DNA of 64,000 nt from Mycocentrospora acerina (lineage: Eukaryota; Ascomycota; Dothideomycetes; Pleosporales), in contig JAKUHH010000201.1 of the NCBI GenBank assembly GCA_022701365.1, positions 124,001 through 188,000 on the forward strand. The letters run 5' to 3'. The notes below the pieces were generated by a model. That model saw only the letters and a program-made list of their open reading frames with translations. It was not told where the DNA came from and searched no databases. Made by a program: the position numbers and the translations under genes. Below, piece after piece: positions 12,901 to 24,900 of the stretch. The stretch's first letter is position 1; every line of letters starts with the position of its first letter.

Positions 12901-15900
12901 GAACGCATCTACTGTCATCGTGCCAGTCAAGCATACCTTCCCTGTAAAGGATACCTCTGTAAACACCCTTTTATCTGTTGTTGCAAATCTGGTCGCGCAG
13001 GGAGTAGTCGATACGCCGCCGGGTTCGTCGGCACTGGTGTACTCCCCACCGAGCTTCTGCGTAGATGCGATTAAGCAAGTTGCGGAGACAAGGAACGTGC
13101 ATGTGCACTTTGCTACCGTAGATGCGTCGGTTTCAGAGGGTATTGTCCTGCATCCCCGCACTACGGAGAGGGCGTTAAAGCAGAAGATCCCGAGTGGTAT
13201 TGCGGCCCTGTATGATCTGTCCACCGACAAGCATGCCACTTCTCTCGGCCCACGACTCGCCCACATAATTGGTTGCGCTGCACGGGATTCAAGCTACATC
13301 TCCCGCGCTGAAGCAGTAGCTATCGCATACCCGGACGCCTTGGAGGCACTTCAGCTGCAGCTCGTCGCCGAATCCATATCTACCCCAGCTTTGGACTCAG
13401 CTATCATCGCCTCCTGCCCCGTCACCAAGCCCGCCGATGCACACGACGCCCTAAATGCAGTAGTAAACTGGCAGGAAGAGGCCAGGGTCTCCGCACGCGT
13501 CAGTCCCGTGGGCACCGGCACGCTCTTTGTCAAGAACAAGACGTATCTCCTTGTCGGGCTTTCCCAGTCCATGGGGCGTTCAATCGCAGCGTGGATCATC
13601 AAGCATGGCGGGCAGAATGTCGTGCTTTCTAGCCGAAATCCCGAGACCCCTGAGATTGGGTGGCTTGAGGATATGGAGAGGTTGGGCGGGAAGATTACCG
13701 TGCTCGCCATGTAAGTCCCCCGGCATCGCGTCTGAGAGCGAAAAATCATCTGACAAAAACAACAGGGACGCATCCAACGAACAATCTGTCGACGCTGGCC
13801 TCAGCACGCTTCGTGACATACACAACCTGCCGCCGGTAGGTGGTGTGGCGTACGGCCCGCTGGTGCTCAGGGACGCGCTGCTGAACAACATGGATCTGGA
13901 GACGATGAACATGGTACTCAAGTCCAAAGTCCCCGGAGCCAAAATCTTCCACGACCGGTTCTGCGATCCGGAGAAGAACTCGCTTGATTTCTTCGTCATG
14001 TTTTCGAGTGCCGCGTTGTTTGGTGGTAATCCAGGCCAGACGAATTACACTGCGGCGAATGCGTATTTACAGGCGCTTGGGCAATATAGGCGGAGCAAGG
14101 GTCTCGCTGTAAGTGTTTTTGTGTTATTGAATATGATATTTGGTAAATCTGCAAACTGGCAAGCTGACAAAACTAGGCTTCCACAATCCACATCGGCGCC
14201 GTGATGGGCATTGGCTACCTCACCCGCAACAGCCGCGAAGCCGAATTTCAAGAAAAATCCGACGTCGACACCCTCGGCGAAGCCGAATTCCTGGCCCTGT
14301 TCGCCGAGGCAGTTGTGTCTGGCCGCCGGGTTGATGGCGTCGACGGAGTACACGCCAAGAAGGTCATTGACATGTCAGAGACGGAAATTGGCAGCGGTAT
14401 TCCCGCTCTGGAGTCGCGGCATAAGGATACTATCAAGTTCTATCATGATCCGAGATTTGGGAATCTGAAGACGCCAGAGAATAGGGGGGATGCCGCTGAT
14501 GCGGGCGGGAGCAAGATGAGTGTCAAGGAGATGCTAGCAATGGCGACGACGATGGAGGAGGTTCGGGCGGCTATTAGTGGTGAGTTGTCTTTGACAGTTT
14601 GGCATTGGTGGCCTCGATCTAACTGTGTAATGATACAGAGAGCCTCTCTGACAAGATGCGCGGCATACTTCACATCCCCCCAGAAGAGAGCGTCAACGCG
14701 GCTGCTCCCCTCCTGGACCAGGGCGTCGACTCGCTCGGTGCCATTACCGTCGCCTCATGGTACGCAACACTCCCGCCAATTTCCCATGATAACACAATCC
14801 ACTAACAAGCTTCACACCCACAGGTTCTCCAAACAACTCCTAGTCGACATTCCTATTCTGCGTGTCCTCTCGGGCGCGTCAATAGACGACCTAGCAGCCG
14901 AAGGCGCCTCCCGCCTGGCCCCCACCTCCATCCCCCTGGTCGCTGACGCACAAGGTCTTGCAACAGACTCCCAGGACTCTTCCACCGAGGCATCCTCCGA
15001 TGGCGCCTCAACCCCACTATCTACCCCCGACGAAGCTGAAAAGCTTGTCGAGGGCGTGGTACGCAAGGCCCCCATGTCCCTGATCCAGCAGTACTCCTAC
15101 ACGCGGCAGGCCTCCCTCCCCGACGTTACAATCTCCCACAACACCATCGGAGTGATTATAGAAGGCAGTCTAAGCACCGAAAAGCTCGCAGAGGCCGTGA
15201 CAGCAGCTATCGCACGCCACGAAACCTTCCGCACAGCCTTCCGCCCCTCGGGATCCTCCCCTACACCACTACTGCACGTCCTCCCCGCCCCAGCCTGGGG
15301 CCTGCGCGCTGCCTCCGTCGTATCCCGCGCTGAGGCAGAAGCCGAGCTGGCCAGGCTGCAGAAGGAGCCCTACGATTTGGAGAACGGCGAAACCTTCAAA
15401 ATCGCCCTCTTTACCTGGTCGCCCACATCCCACCTCCTCATGCTCGCCTACCACCGCCTGGCTGGTGACGGCTCCACCACCGAAAATCTCGTCGCGGAGC
15501 TTTCCCAGCTCTACTCCGGCGCTGCCCTCCCCCCTGCGCCACAGTATACCGACTTCGCGGTCAAACAACGCGCCCTCCTCTCCTCGGGGCGGATGGACAC
15601 GTCCATCGCGTACTGGACAGGTCTCTACACACCTCTCCCCGCACCGCTTCCCCTACTCCCCCTCCCCGGTGTGAAGAGCGCCCGTGGACCCGTGAGCTGG
15701 GATCAGCACACGGCTATGTCGCGCTTGTCTGCCGTGCTTGCGTTTAGGATCAAAGAGCGCACCAAGAAACTCCGCACGACGCCCATGACATTCTATCTTG
15801 CTGCGTACGCCGCGCTGCTTTCGGATTTGTCCAAGCAGAAGCACATGTCGATTGGTTTGGCAGACACGAACCGCTCGTCCATGGCTGACCTATCTACCAT

Positions 15901-16345
15901 GGGGTACTTTGCCAACTTGCTGCCCTTGCGCCTCACCTCCTCCGATACATTCACAGCCACTATTGAATCCGCCAAGGAGGCAGTGCGGCAGGCCATGGCA
16001 CACTCTGTCGTGCCGCACGACTTGATCTCTTCCCGTCTGGGACTCGATGAAATCTCGCCGCAGGAGATGACGCACGCCCCTCTCTTCCAGGCGGTATTCG
16101 ATTACCGCCAGGGGGCTGCAGAGTCTGGCACTATCGGAGGTGCAAGTATTGTCGAGGTGTTGGCGAGCCGGGAGCGCACGCCGTATGATGTTGTTTTGGA
16201 AATGAGTGATGATCCGACCAAGGATCCTCTTGTCACTATCAAGCTGCAAAGCAGCGTGTATGGCGAGGGCGATGCCGAGGTGTTGCTTGGGATGTATGTT
16301 GAGTTGTTGACGGGGCTAAGCAAAGGACAGGCATTAACCTCTTAG
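6931..16345 (+). CDS. Highly reducing polyketide synthase with terminal condensation domain (LovB-like)
   Basis: Twelve exons (6931-7434, 7490-7610, 7660-7751, 7818-8043, 8098-8421, 8472-11205, 11268-11488, 11541-13710, 13766-14108, 14177-14579, 14639-14759, 14824-16345) sum to 8,781 bases, or 2,926 residues. Domains in order: KS (1-430; Cys175 in DTACSSS, His314 in EAHGTGT, GHTEGT), AT (about 540-850; Ser635 in GHSSGE), DH (about 930-1230; His963 in HDLQGQAVLP, LDLAFQ), C-methyltransferase (GGGTG at 1408-1412), a degenerate ER-like region (about 1750-1950), KR (LVGLSQSMGRS; Tyr2225 in NYTAAN), ACP (Ser2411 in GVDSLG) and an NRPS-type C domain (about 2475-2926). There is no adenylation, thiolation or release domain. 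Size and order match the LovB/MlcA class, which needs a trans-acting ER; none is visible here. The C-domain motif reads HRLAGDG (2630-2636), with Arg in place of the catalytic second His. The product is unknown. Confidence 0.95.
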
Positions 16346-16519
16346 ATCTTGACATGGAATTAGAATCTAATCCTTTGACATCTCGAAGAATAGTGACATC
16401 TATTATTTCTAATAAACTAACCATCTGTCTATTTTCAACTTTCCTCTAGCAGATTCTAATCTTTAAGACTCTGTTCTTGTAACCTCTTGACCTTGCAATG
16501 CATCTTTACTACGCCAGCT

Positions 16520-18281
16520 GTAAAGAATAGACATGTAGTCTGCAAATCCCCCCTTCCCCACAAAGCGCCTCTCGCTTTCTGCTTCAACACATTACTCCTA
16601 TTCTCTGTGATGACTTCCTGCTCGTCAGGTGTTATCATATAGTTCGATGTGCAGCCAGACATTGCGGAATTTTTTTACCGCGTGTCGTGTAACGGCATTA
16701 GCCCATTCCTCTTCTGCCTCAAGCGTTAGCTCAATCACAACGTCATATTTACCATATTTCGAGACCGCCCGCGCTTCTGCCCGTCATTTTATTTCCAGAA
16801 CACTTCTACGCTGTAGCAGCGACTATGTATGCAACGTGCTGACCAAATTGATCACGTTGATGAGTCCCGTTCGGCGCGGCACTCATCTGGTTAGGACGTG
16901 GGAACAGAAGAATTAGGAAAAAAATCCCTGCTGATCAGGCCGTGAAAGGGTGCTTTGACCCTCACTCAGGCCGTGCCTATTTCGAGTCCATGACGAGTGT
17001 GTTGCGTCCGTACACTTTTATCCTGCTCCTCTCGGCCGGAGTTCCATACGTTGGTGGTCTGGAAACTAGTGGCGAAGATGAGTATGTCAACGTCGTACTC
17101 GCATCCGTTTACTTCTACACTTGTGGGACCGATTCTTTCGATTCCTCTCGCACCGGTTGGCACGAATGTGATGTTTTTTTTTAATTAAAGACGGTCAGGT
17201 AATCGTTGTTGAAGCAAGGTCGTTTACACCAAGATGGATACCATGGTTTTAGAGCTTCCGCAGTGTCTCGATCCTTGACAACATTGTCGATCCTTGATCT
17301 CTGAGATTCTTGCTGTGGTAAATCCAGGCTTTCCAATGTAGATATATAATCAGCAACCTCACCTTTTTTATCGGCATCTAGGTTGCTTGGATTCCCGATG
17401 AGAGCGCTTTACGAAGGGAGTTTAGTCCATCCATCTTTAACCAGGTCGATGTCGGGTTTAGTCGGGTCATTGGCCAAGAAGGCGTTGAAGTTCTCGGCTC
17501 TGTCTCTCTGCCAACCAAGGTGCATGGTAATTTCGGACCGCCACATGTCTGGGTGCGTCGGCTTGTTGTTTCTGGGGCCAATAGCACTGGGTGTACGTTG
17601 AAATACATACAGCTGCTTCGCCCAGTGAGCGAGATATGACACAGCCTGAACAGCCGTGGCGCTGGTCCCCACAATGCCCACTCGTTTGTTCTTCAATGAA
17701 GTGAGATTTGGTTCTGCCTCGGATCCTCTGGTGACGCTGTACTGCCAACGACTGGTGTGGAAAGTTGGTCCTTTGAAAGCGTCGATTCCTGGAATGTTTG
17801 GTAATTTGGGATAGTTTCCAATGCCGTACGCGGTCAAGACAAATTTGGCGCGGATCGAAATCGAGGTGCTATCCTTTTCAACGTGCAGCTTGGCTTCCCA
17901 CTTGGAGCTGCCATCCTCCCAGGCCAAACTATCGACTCTCGTGCCGAACTGCGCCTTGTCTTGGAAACAAAAGTGTGCCGCAATACGCTCAACGTGGGCC
18001 CTCAATTCTGCGCCGAACAAGTATTTGTACTGTGGCATATACCCCGTGTCCTCGAGGAGTGGCATGTAGATGTAACTTTCAACATCGCACTGGAGCCCAG
18101 GATAGATGACGACCTCCCCGGCAGCTCGCAGGACCCAATTAACCTCGATGACCTTGAATAAGGTGCAGCTTGATGTTTGGCTCAGTTTCTTAGTGGATTT
18201 ATTCAGGGTTCTGGGTCCTAGTATAGTGTTTAGTAGTGAAGTATTTGGTCTCTTGGTCGTTAACGCGGGTGAGCGTAACAA
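16520..18281 (-). pseudogene. Decayed Baeyer-Villiger monooxygenase
   Basis: The best-preserved part is an open stretch at 18281-17409. It contains YPGLQCDVESY, the BVMO signature FKGPTFHTSRW and the NADPH-binding core VGIVGTSATAVQ. The N-terminal FAD GxGxxG and the GGTWYWN segment are missing or scrambled. The frame stops at 17409. Further fragments follow in order but in different frames: RGIERIGPTSVEVNGCEYDVD (about 17150-17085), NGTHQRDQFGQHVAYIV (about 16880-16830), LEAEEEWANAV (about 16740-16700) and KKARGALWGRG-like sequence (about 16590-16540). These are consecutive pieces of a normal BVMO C-terminus, interrupted by stops, frameshifts and a gap near 17170-17400. The gene therefore looks dead. 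It lies tail to tail with the polyketide synthase and was probably once a tailoring enzyme of the same pathway (inference). Confidence 0.85.
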
Positions 18282-18320
18282 AACTTCATCATTAACTATT
18301 ATCGTAAACTAGGTAATTAA

Positions 18321-18354
18321 TCTTCTTCTTCTTCTTCTTCTTCTTCTTCTTCTT
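18321..18354. repeat. TTC/CTT trinucleotide microsatellite
   Basis: About eleven uninterrupted copies of TTC, located just upstream of the N-terminal remnant of the monooxygenase pseudogene. Confidence 0.9.
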
Positions 18355-19021
18355 TGTAAGCTGGGCGTAAAAAGTAATTCATTTATCCTTTACATCGCCC
18401 ATCCACCCAGCGTACTACCCTCCCGTGAGTCACTCTCCAAAGTCATCCACTTGCAGACTTCCGTCCTAAACCACGAAAGTCCCTCTCTAAAGATCTTTTG
18501 TGTTCATCAGCTTGTCGCATGACGCTGCCTGGCAATACCCCCTTCTCCTTTTCTAGAGATGCAACTCTGGCTTAAAGGTTATGAATCTCGTTTTGCACAA
18601 CCGCAAGCCAAACTTTAAGCAAGCCCTCAGTATTCAGGTATTAGCGCTTTGCCTTGATATATATTAGCAACCTGTTTTGTTTAAAAGAAACATAGTGCCT
18701 TACTTTTCCAGCAAACTTTCCCTCTCTGCTTTCTTCGTCCGAATCTCCTTCAGTGGAGTGCTGTCGCTTTTTTCCACAAGGTGCCTTGTTCATTTTTCTC
18801 TGGATTACATATGACGCATTATTATTCGAGCCCTCAAGGCTTGAATTTAACTGCATTTATGTTAGGACCTAGTGACAGTAAGTGGAATGGCCACTCCGTA
18901 ACTTACCTAGACTTCAACGTCTTTTAGTTTATACTTATAATACAGTGACCCATCCTCGACGGTAGACCCATTCGAAACTTGTGAAAGGCTCATTTAGAGA
19001 GACGTAGTAAAGCAGAGTAGA

Positions 19022-19130
19022 GAAGCAATAAAGTGATGAAGTGGTGAGGTATTGAAGTAGTAAAGTGGTGAAGTGGTGAAGTGGTGAAGTGGTGAAGTAG
19101 TAAAGTAGTGAATTGGTGAAGTGATGGAGT
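19022..19130. repeat. Nine-base tandem repeat, GTGAAGTGG-type
   Basis: About ten to twelve imperfect copies of a 9-base unit (GTGGTGAAG with AGTAGTAAA variants) run through this stretch. It is not within a supported gene. Confidence 0.85.
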
Positions 19131-20133
19131 GGACAAGACGCTTTTCTTAAGGAAGAGACCCATTTATGCCTACTCTGCTACTCTACTTCCTCAAGGCACA
19201 CTTGTACCTAATCTTTTCAAGCCTAGTAGCTCCCTCCATCATGCGTACCCTTGTGCCTCACTGACAAGTCTAGGTTGTTCTACAAGTGCCACAGTTTTCA
19301 TCATCCAAGTGGACGATATCTTTGCCTTCAATGACAGCTAGCTTGCAGGGTAGTAGTCTTCCTGCAACCGCCCTGCTTAAAGCAATTACATGATTTTGTC
19401 TGGTAGATTGTTGCTGATAAAGGAACGGGCGTTTTAGCACGCGTTAACTAGAAATAAAGATAATTACTTAGAACAACGTAAAATTTCTTAAAATTTATCG
19501 TAATTTGATCTGTAAGCTAAATCGTTGCTTTTAAGGAGCGTGTTAGCAATGTTTTTTGTTAAAAATCGCTGCGCGCCAAATGTATAGTGATTTGAACTGG
19601 CCTTCTCCCGAAGCAGAAGCGGGACGGATCGTTCCGACCAGAGCAGATAAGCGATGAGTTGTGTCAATAGGCGACGATGGTGGCTTGAATGACTGCGTAT
19701 GCAAACTACTGCAACAACGATATTCCTCATCTAATGTTATTTGATTTTCAACTCTCTTGGCGGAAGACGTGGCTAACTTAAATCGAAAAGTGAAAATTTC
19801 GATCGCAATTGGGTTAACTCTGGCAGTGGCTGGGTTGAATTGATGGCATGGCATGGCATGGCTTGAGTGCCGCTTCTTGGTGAGTCAATATTTGAACAAT
19901 AATTTCATGCTATTTCATTCAACTTAGGGATACTGTTTACCGTTATGGACAGTATGAATCAACCAATTGCGAGCGCGATGAGAAAACCGTGTAGGTAGCG
20001 CTTATATGTCATTGAACTCAAGGTCTACTTGAGACAGCGGCAGAGAGCAAAGTTGTCGAACCCGGATAGATGTAATCTCAAATCATTGCCACCGCCACCT
20101 CTCCTCTCTTTTCAATCTCCTCTCCACCTAAAC

Positions 20134-21245
20134 CTACCCCTGGTACAAAGCCTCCATGCGCATCTTCACGTACTCCCACGCTGTTACAGGCTCATACAAC
20201 TTCGACCCAGGGTTATCTTCATCCCAACATCCAGGCAACGCATCAATAACGGTATCCATATCCGCAGTAGCAAAAAACGGGATGGAATATCGCGCCGGCA
20301 ACACCTCCTGGTACCCGGTTTCATCCCCCTTGGCCCCAGGCTCCCCCACCCTATGCACACAACTCCTCCACCGCCCATTACTCCACCTCTCCATCAAATC
20401 CCCCACATTAACCAACACCGCGCCCTCCACAGGACGCCCCTCCTTCCACCCGCCACCCCGCTCCTGAATTTCCAATCCCCCCACCCCATCCTGCCAAAGC
20501 AGCGTCAACGTCCCAAAATCCGAGTGCGCATTAATCCTGCTCCGCTTATTATCTCTGATCTCCTTCCTCTCCACCTCGGGATAATGCAGCAACCTCAACT
20601 GGAATAATTCCTTCCCATGCGTTCCCTTGAGATCAATTCCTTTCTCGTGCAAACTCAGCGCGACATTCAGCGCGTCCAACACCCTCGCCACTAACCCCGC
20701 ACACTCTGTGAAATAATTTTCCATGAATGCTCTGAAGCCAGGGAGTTGGTGTTCCTCGAGCCAAATGTTCGGCTGCATATCGTCGTTTACATTCCCGCTC
20801 TCAAACGACTCCTTGAAGTCAGGAGTGTCGCGCAGCTTGTTAATTTCCGCTTCGTCGTAGATGTGCTGGCTGACTTTTTCGACGCCCGGGGCGGAGTAGC
20901 CGCGGTGATGCGTGCCGCCTGGGGGGTGGGGGGCCAGCATCTTAGTTGTAGAGGGGAGGGCGAAGAAGGCGCGGGACTAGGGGAGGGTGGGGGAGGCTCA
21001 GCGCTTTGCGTGCGGGAAAAGAAGGGAGAGGGAGGTGAGGGGGTTTTGTCAATACGTACCCATTTGAAGCACTCTTCTACTAGCTCACTCTTCACGCCGT
21101 GGTGCAGGAGGTACACGAATCCGTCGTTCTGGAACGCTTCATCGATCTGTTTCGCGACGTGCTGTTTTTCTTCATGACTAGCATCATCACCATTTTTAAG
21201 GAATGCAGAGAAGTCTACAATGGGGATGGCACTCTTTGAAGACAT
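20134..21245 (-). CDS. 2-oxoglutarate/Fe(II)-dependent dioxygenase (IPNS-like family)
   Basis: Two exons (21245-21060 and 20976-20134, intron of 83 bases) encode 342 residues. The N-terminal DIOX_N segment begins IPIVDFSAF and contains the usual DAFxxxGFxYLxxHG-like pattern. The C-terminal jelly-roll domain has the iron ligands His213 and Asp215 (HSD in INAHSDFGTLTLL) and His270 (CVHRV), and the 2-oxoglutarate-binding Arg291 in RYSIPFF. All key residues are present, so the enzyme should be active. This family oxidises small molecules, with substrates ranging from peptides to flavonoids and alkaloids, and sequence alone does not reveal which. It lies about 4 kb beyond the polyketide synthase, across AT-rich DNA, so membership of that pathway is possible but unproven. 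Confidence 0.9.
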
Positions 21246-21905
21246 GGGTGATTATTTTGATATACCTGGATTTGTGAATGAACGAGACGTCGACTAGGAA
21301 GAGTAGAAAGATTGAGTTGAAGTAGAGAATATGCTGACACACATGTGTTCGGGATAGAAACACGCGTCTACTTACCGGTTGCCTGGTATGTAGATCATCT
21401 CCCTTCATTGAAGTTTAACCAATCCAATCATCCACGCCTAAGTAAGCGCTATTCACTGATCCGCATCTGCAGCTATGACGTCATTCCTCCCAACATCACC
21501 TCTACATTACAGTCACCCAAGCGCAACAATTTCAACCAATTGGTAGGGGAAAAAAGGGTATGTACGAATTCCGCGCCAGTCTTCCTATCCATACAAGTCT
21601 CATCTATCGTCGCCACGAAAGTGTTCCCGAAACCTCATCCGAACAATGCCCAAACCCCAACCCAAGTCTTAATCCTAGATCGTATCCATCCATGAAGTGC
21701 GCAAAAATAAAGGACTGCCTGCCCATGCTATGCAATACCCTCAAAAGCTCCAACGACGCTGCAACCGACTTGAACACGCCACTAATGTATATCTTCTCGT
21801 GTCCTTTTTATCGCAGATGAATAACTGTTTGCTACTGATGTTCATGACCTCTGTTCATTCTCTATATTAGCTTCTCGTCACAACAAGTGCAGAGACGTCT
21901 AGGGT
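21246..21905. promoter_or_regulatory. Promoter region of dioxygenase gene and 3' flank of MSN5
   Basis: This is 660 bases between two genes on the minus strand. It must hold the dioxygenase promoter and the karyopherin terminator. Short frames here are not convincing and no specific site was recognised. Confidence 0.5.
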
Positions 21906-24900
21906 TCAAGAATCACCAAACATGTTCGCCACACCCGCTAGCCCGGGGCTGTTGCCCCTGACTATCGCCGCTGGCTGGTCGACACTCATGTACTGCTCCT
22001 GAAACGCGGTTCTCTTCTTTGGGGGCGCGCGCTGGATTTTGCCTTGCTCGTGGATGCTGACCCCCTTGATGCTACTCAGTAGGTCGAGAACAATGGCACG
22101 CTGCATCCGCTCATCTGATCTGTTGGCAGTCTTCAGCTTCGCGAGTCGGCGATCGACGCGGTAGCTGTCACCCATGCCTGGCAGAGAGAGGATTATAGAG
22201 CGCGGAATCTCATCATCCAAATGAATGATACCAGCGATGAGTGCGGCAAGCTCCTTCTGACAGTCGACAAAGTACGGCTCGTGAAGGGAAGTGATTGCGG
22301 ACTTGAGGATGTCGTTGCAGAAGTAATCGCGGATTGGTGACTTCTCCTTGAAGCGTGGGAGCAGCGAACGCAATACCCGAACGACAGTGTTGACGGATCT
22401 TGTATCGCGGACGCAGATGGTCGAATTGCAGAACATGAGGATAGGCTCGAGTACTGATGGCATGGACAGTATGAAGTCGCACATCGGCTGGTTATTAGGA
22501 TCACGACGGTCATGCTCGTCTTGACGGGAGAATTCTGGATTCGTTAGCGAACCAAACATAGAAAAACGATAAAGATTCACAATGAATGTCTTACCTTGTC
22601 TCGGATCAAGCAGGACAGCGACGAGCGAAACAGATGAGTAAGTAAGTTGACGGAGAATACTCTCCGTTTTCATCTCACCTGTCAAGTCATCATTGTCCGC
22701 TGATTCCGCAATCTGTCGAGCAACCTCGCTCCACTCTGAAGAGATCTTCCTGTCAAGCTCCCTGAAAAGCCCTTGTATCATCAAAGGCAGGAACTGCTGT
22801 CGTAGCTGTACCGGGCATCCCTCGATGAGATGTGTGGATACAGTTAGTAGTACGGACAAATGATGCGCTGTCAAGGCATGCGCGTGCCCAAACAGTGCTT
22901 GACTGAGTGGCCCTGGCAAATCCTGTATCCCGTAGAAGAAGTCGCGGAAGCGCGTCAAGGAGTACAAGATGTAGTATGAGCTCTCCCTGATCTGACGCAC
23001 GGTTCCACGCACGGTCGATGCAAAGCCTTCGTATGTCGATTTAGACCCGCTGACTCGGTTGAAGAAGTCATCTCGGCTCTCCGTCGAGATGCCAGCCTGC
23101 CAGAAGCGGTCGGTCAGCACCCTACGAATAACTTGCTGCAACTCTACTGGAAGGTGTGACCAATTGCTGTCAATATCGTTGAACGCCTGGGCATAATTCA
23201 CGAGTTGAAGAAGGTTAGGGAGAAGAACTGGGATTGCCTCAGCCCACAACATCGCTGCAGTTTCATATGCTGGAGATCCATCTTTGAGCTTCTCTGTAGA
23301 GGCAGCAAGCAGAGTCTTAGTGAGTCTCAATGGAAGATGCTGAGACCGTTCGAGCATGGAAGCTTGCATAGCTTGGCCATCGCTGTTCAGCGGTTGCTCG
23401 GACCAGTCCTGCACGCCTCGGAAGTTGCTTGCTGACAAGAAGTCTGGCAGCCGCTCCATCCCGAGGACGCCACAGAAAGACTGGAAGTTTGACACAGACT
23501 TGGTGAGCTCTTCACTTCGCCATGCATCTTTGACCTGATTCAGCATCTGTCGCATGCGTTCTTCTTGCGCAGCTCGGTCTAGTGTAGTACACCTATGAAC
23601 GATGATAAAAAGGAAAGCTGAATACGCCATTCGTTGACGTTCGTCAGTTGTGGGATCGGCAATCAACTCGCTGACTTTGCTCTCTAGCTGGGGATACACA
23701 TTCATGAAGTCGTCAGCGAATTTCATCGCCAGCTTCTGCATCTCTAAGCTGCAGACTCGCTCGAGCTCTTTGACCGTCTCTGAATATTGAGGAAACGCCG
23801 GGTCATCCGCTAGTCGGATGGTCAGCATGTACTCCAGGAATGTAAGAGCGAAAGCAGGTCGATCGCCAAGGGCTCTCGTTGAGAGAGTAGACATGAGCGT
23901 GATGATCTTCTTGGCAATCTCTGGATCCTCAAAACGGGCCTGAAGAATTTGTCTTCCCCAATCCTCAAATGAGCTCTCCATTATATTGCGTCTTTGCTCA
24001 TCCTCTTGTGGATCTTCACCGTGCGAGGATAGCCACTTTAGGTAACCTTTCAACGCCGCCTCGATGACGGTGACCTGAGCGTCAACCTGCAGGGCAGGCG
24101 CAGAGGTCTTGGAGAATGTCTGCGGCTGGAATGGAGGATGGTCACTATAGAGATTTTGGAGCATGCTCGTAGCCCGACCCAGAATATGCTCCATGGCCTC
24201 TACTGGCGTTCTTCGTACAAGTACCTCAACAACATCGGCGCAGAACCTCCTATAGTTACCTAAGAAAGCATGTCGTTCTGGAACTGTGTCAATGTCCTCG
24301 TTCAAAAATTGCAATGTAACATCTTCAGTGTCTTCTGGCAACGCCTCATATCGTATCAAACGCGCGCAGCATGTCTCCAGAAGACCACCAACCATCGAGT
24401 TGACGACGCTCGAATCTCGGACGACTGGAGATCGCAATAGCTTCGTCCAGCAATGAAGTACGGGTATCGAGACAACGAGGCTAGGGTTTTGCAGAGTGTC
24501 GAAGAGAAAGCCAAAGATGCCAGGAAGATCACTTCCTTCTGGAATCTTTTCGGGTTTCTGCTCAATAAACAATCCGAGATGGTTCGCCAACTAATCTCGT
24601 TAGTTGATTGTAGATAGAGGTATAGATTTGCGCTCACTTCTGACAGCTTCTTACAAAGAGTGTATTTCTGATCATCCAGGTCATTGATGTTCATGTCTGA
24701 CAGTGTCCAGTTGTACACATCCCGTAGCAGACTGACGCTTGCAGGTGTAAACATGGGGCAAACAAGGTCAACAAACTCATCGTCATGGAGATGATGTCGA
24801 CTGTAGATTGCCTGCAGTACGTCGACGGCGGCCTGTGATGCGCGTTAGTGTGGTCTTGATATAACGGGCACGGGGCCACGAACGAGTTGCAACTCCACTA

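Larger units (their letters stand above)
18282..20133. other. Gene-poor AT-rich region
   Basis: No gene is supported here. Short frames at 18641-18856 and 19488-19854 on the minus strand match nothing I recognise and have no clear start context. The region contains a TTC microsatellite, a 9-base tandem repeat and a TGGCA pentamer run (about 19846-19861). The composition, rich in TA and in stop codons, suggests degraded repeat sequence at the edge of the biosynthetic locus. Confidence 0.5.

Noticed and set aside
14824..16345. Possibility that the synthase is a full PKS-NRPS with A, T and R domains
   Set aside because: The frame stops at 16345 after the condensation domain, and the following DNA encodes the decayed BVMO on the other strand.
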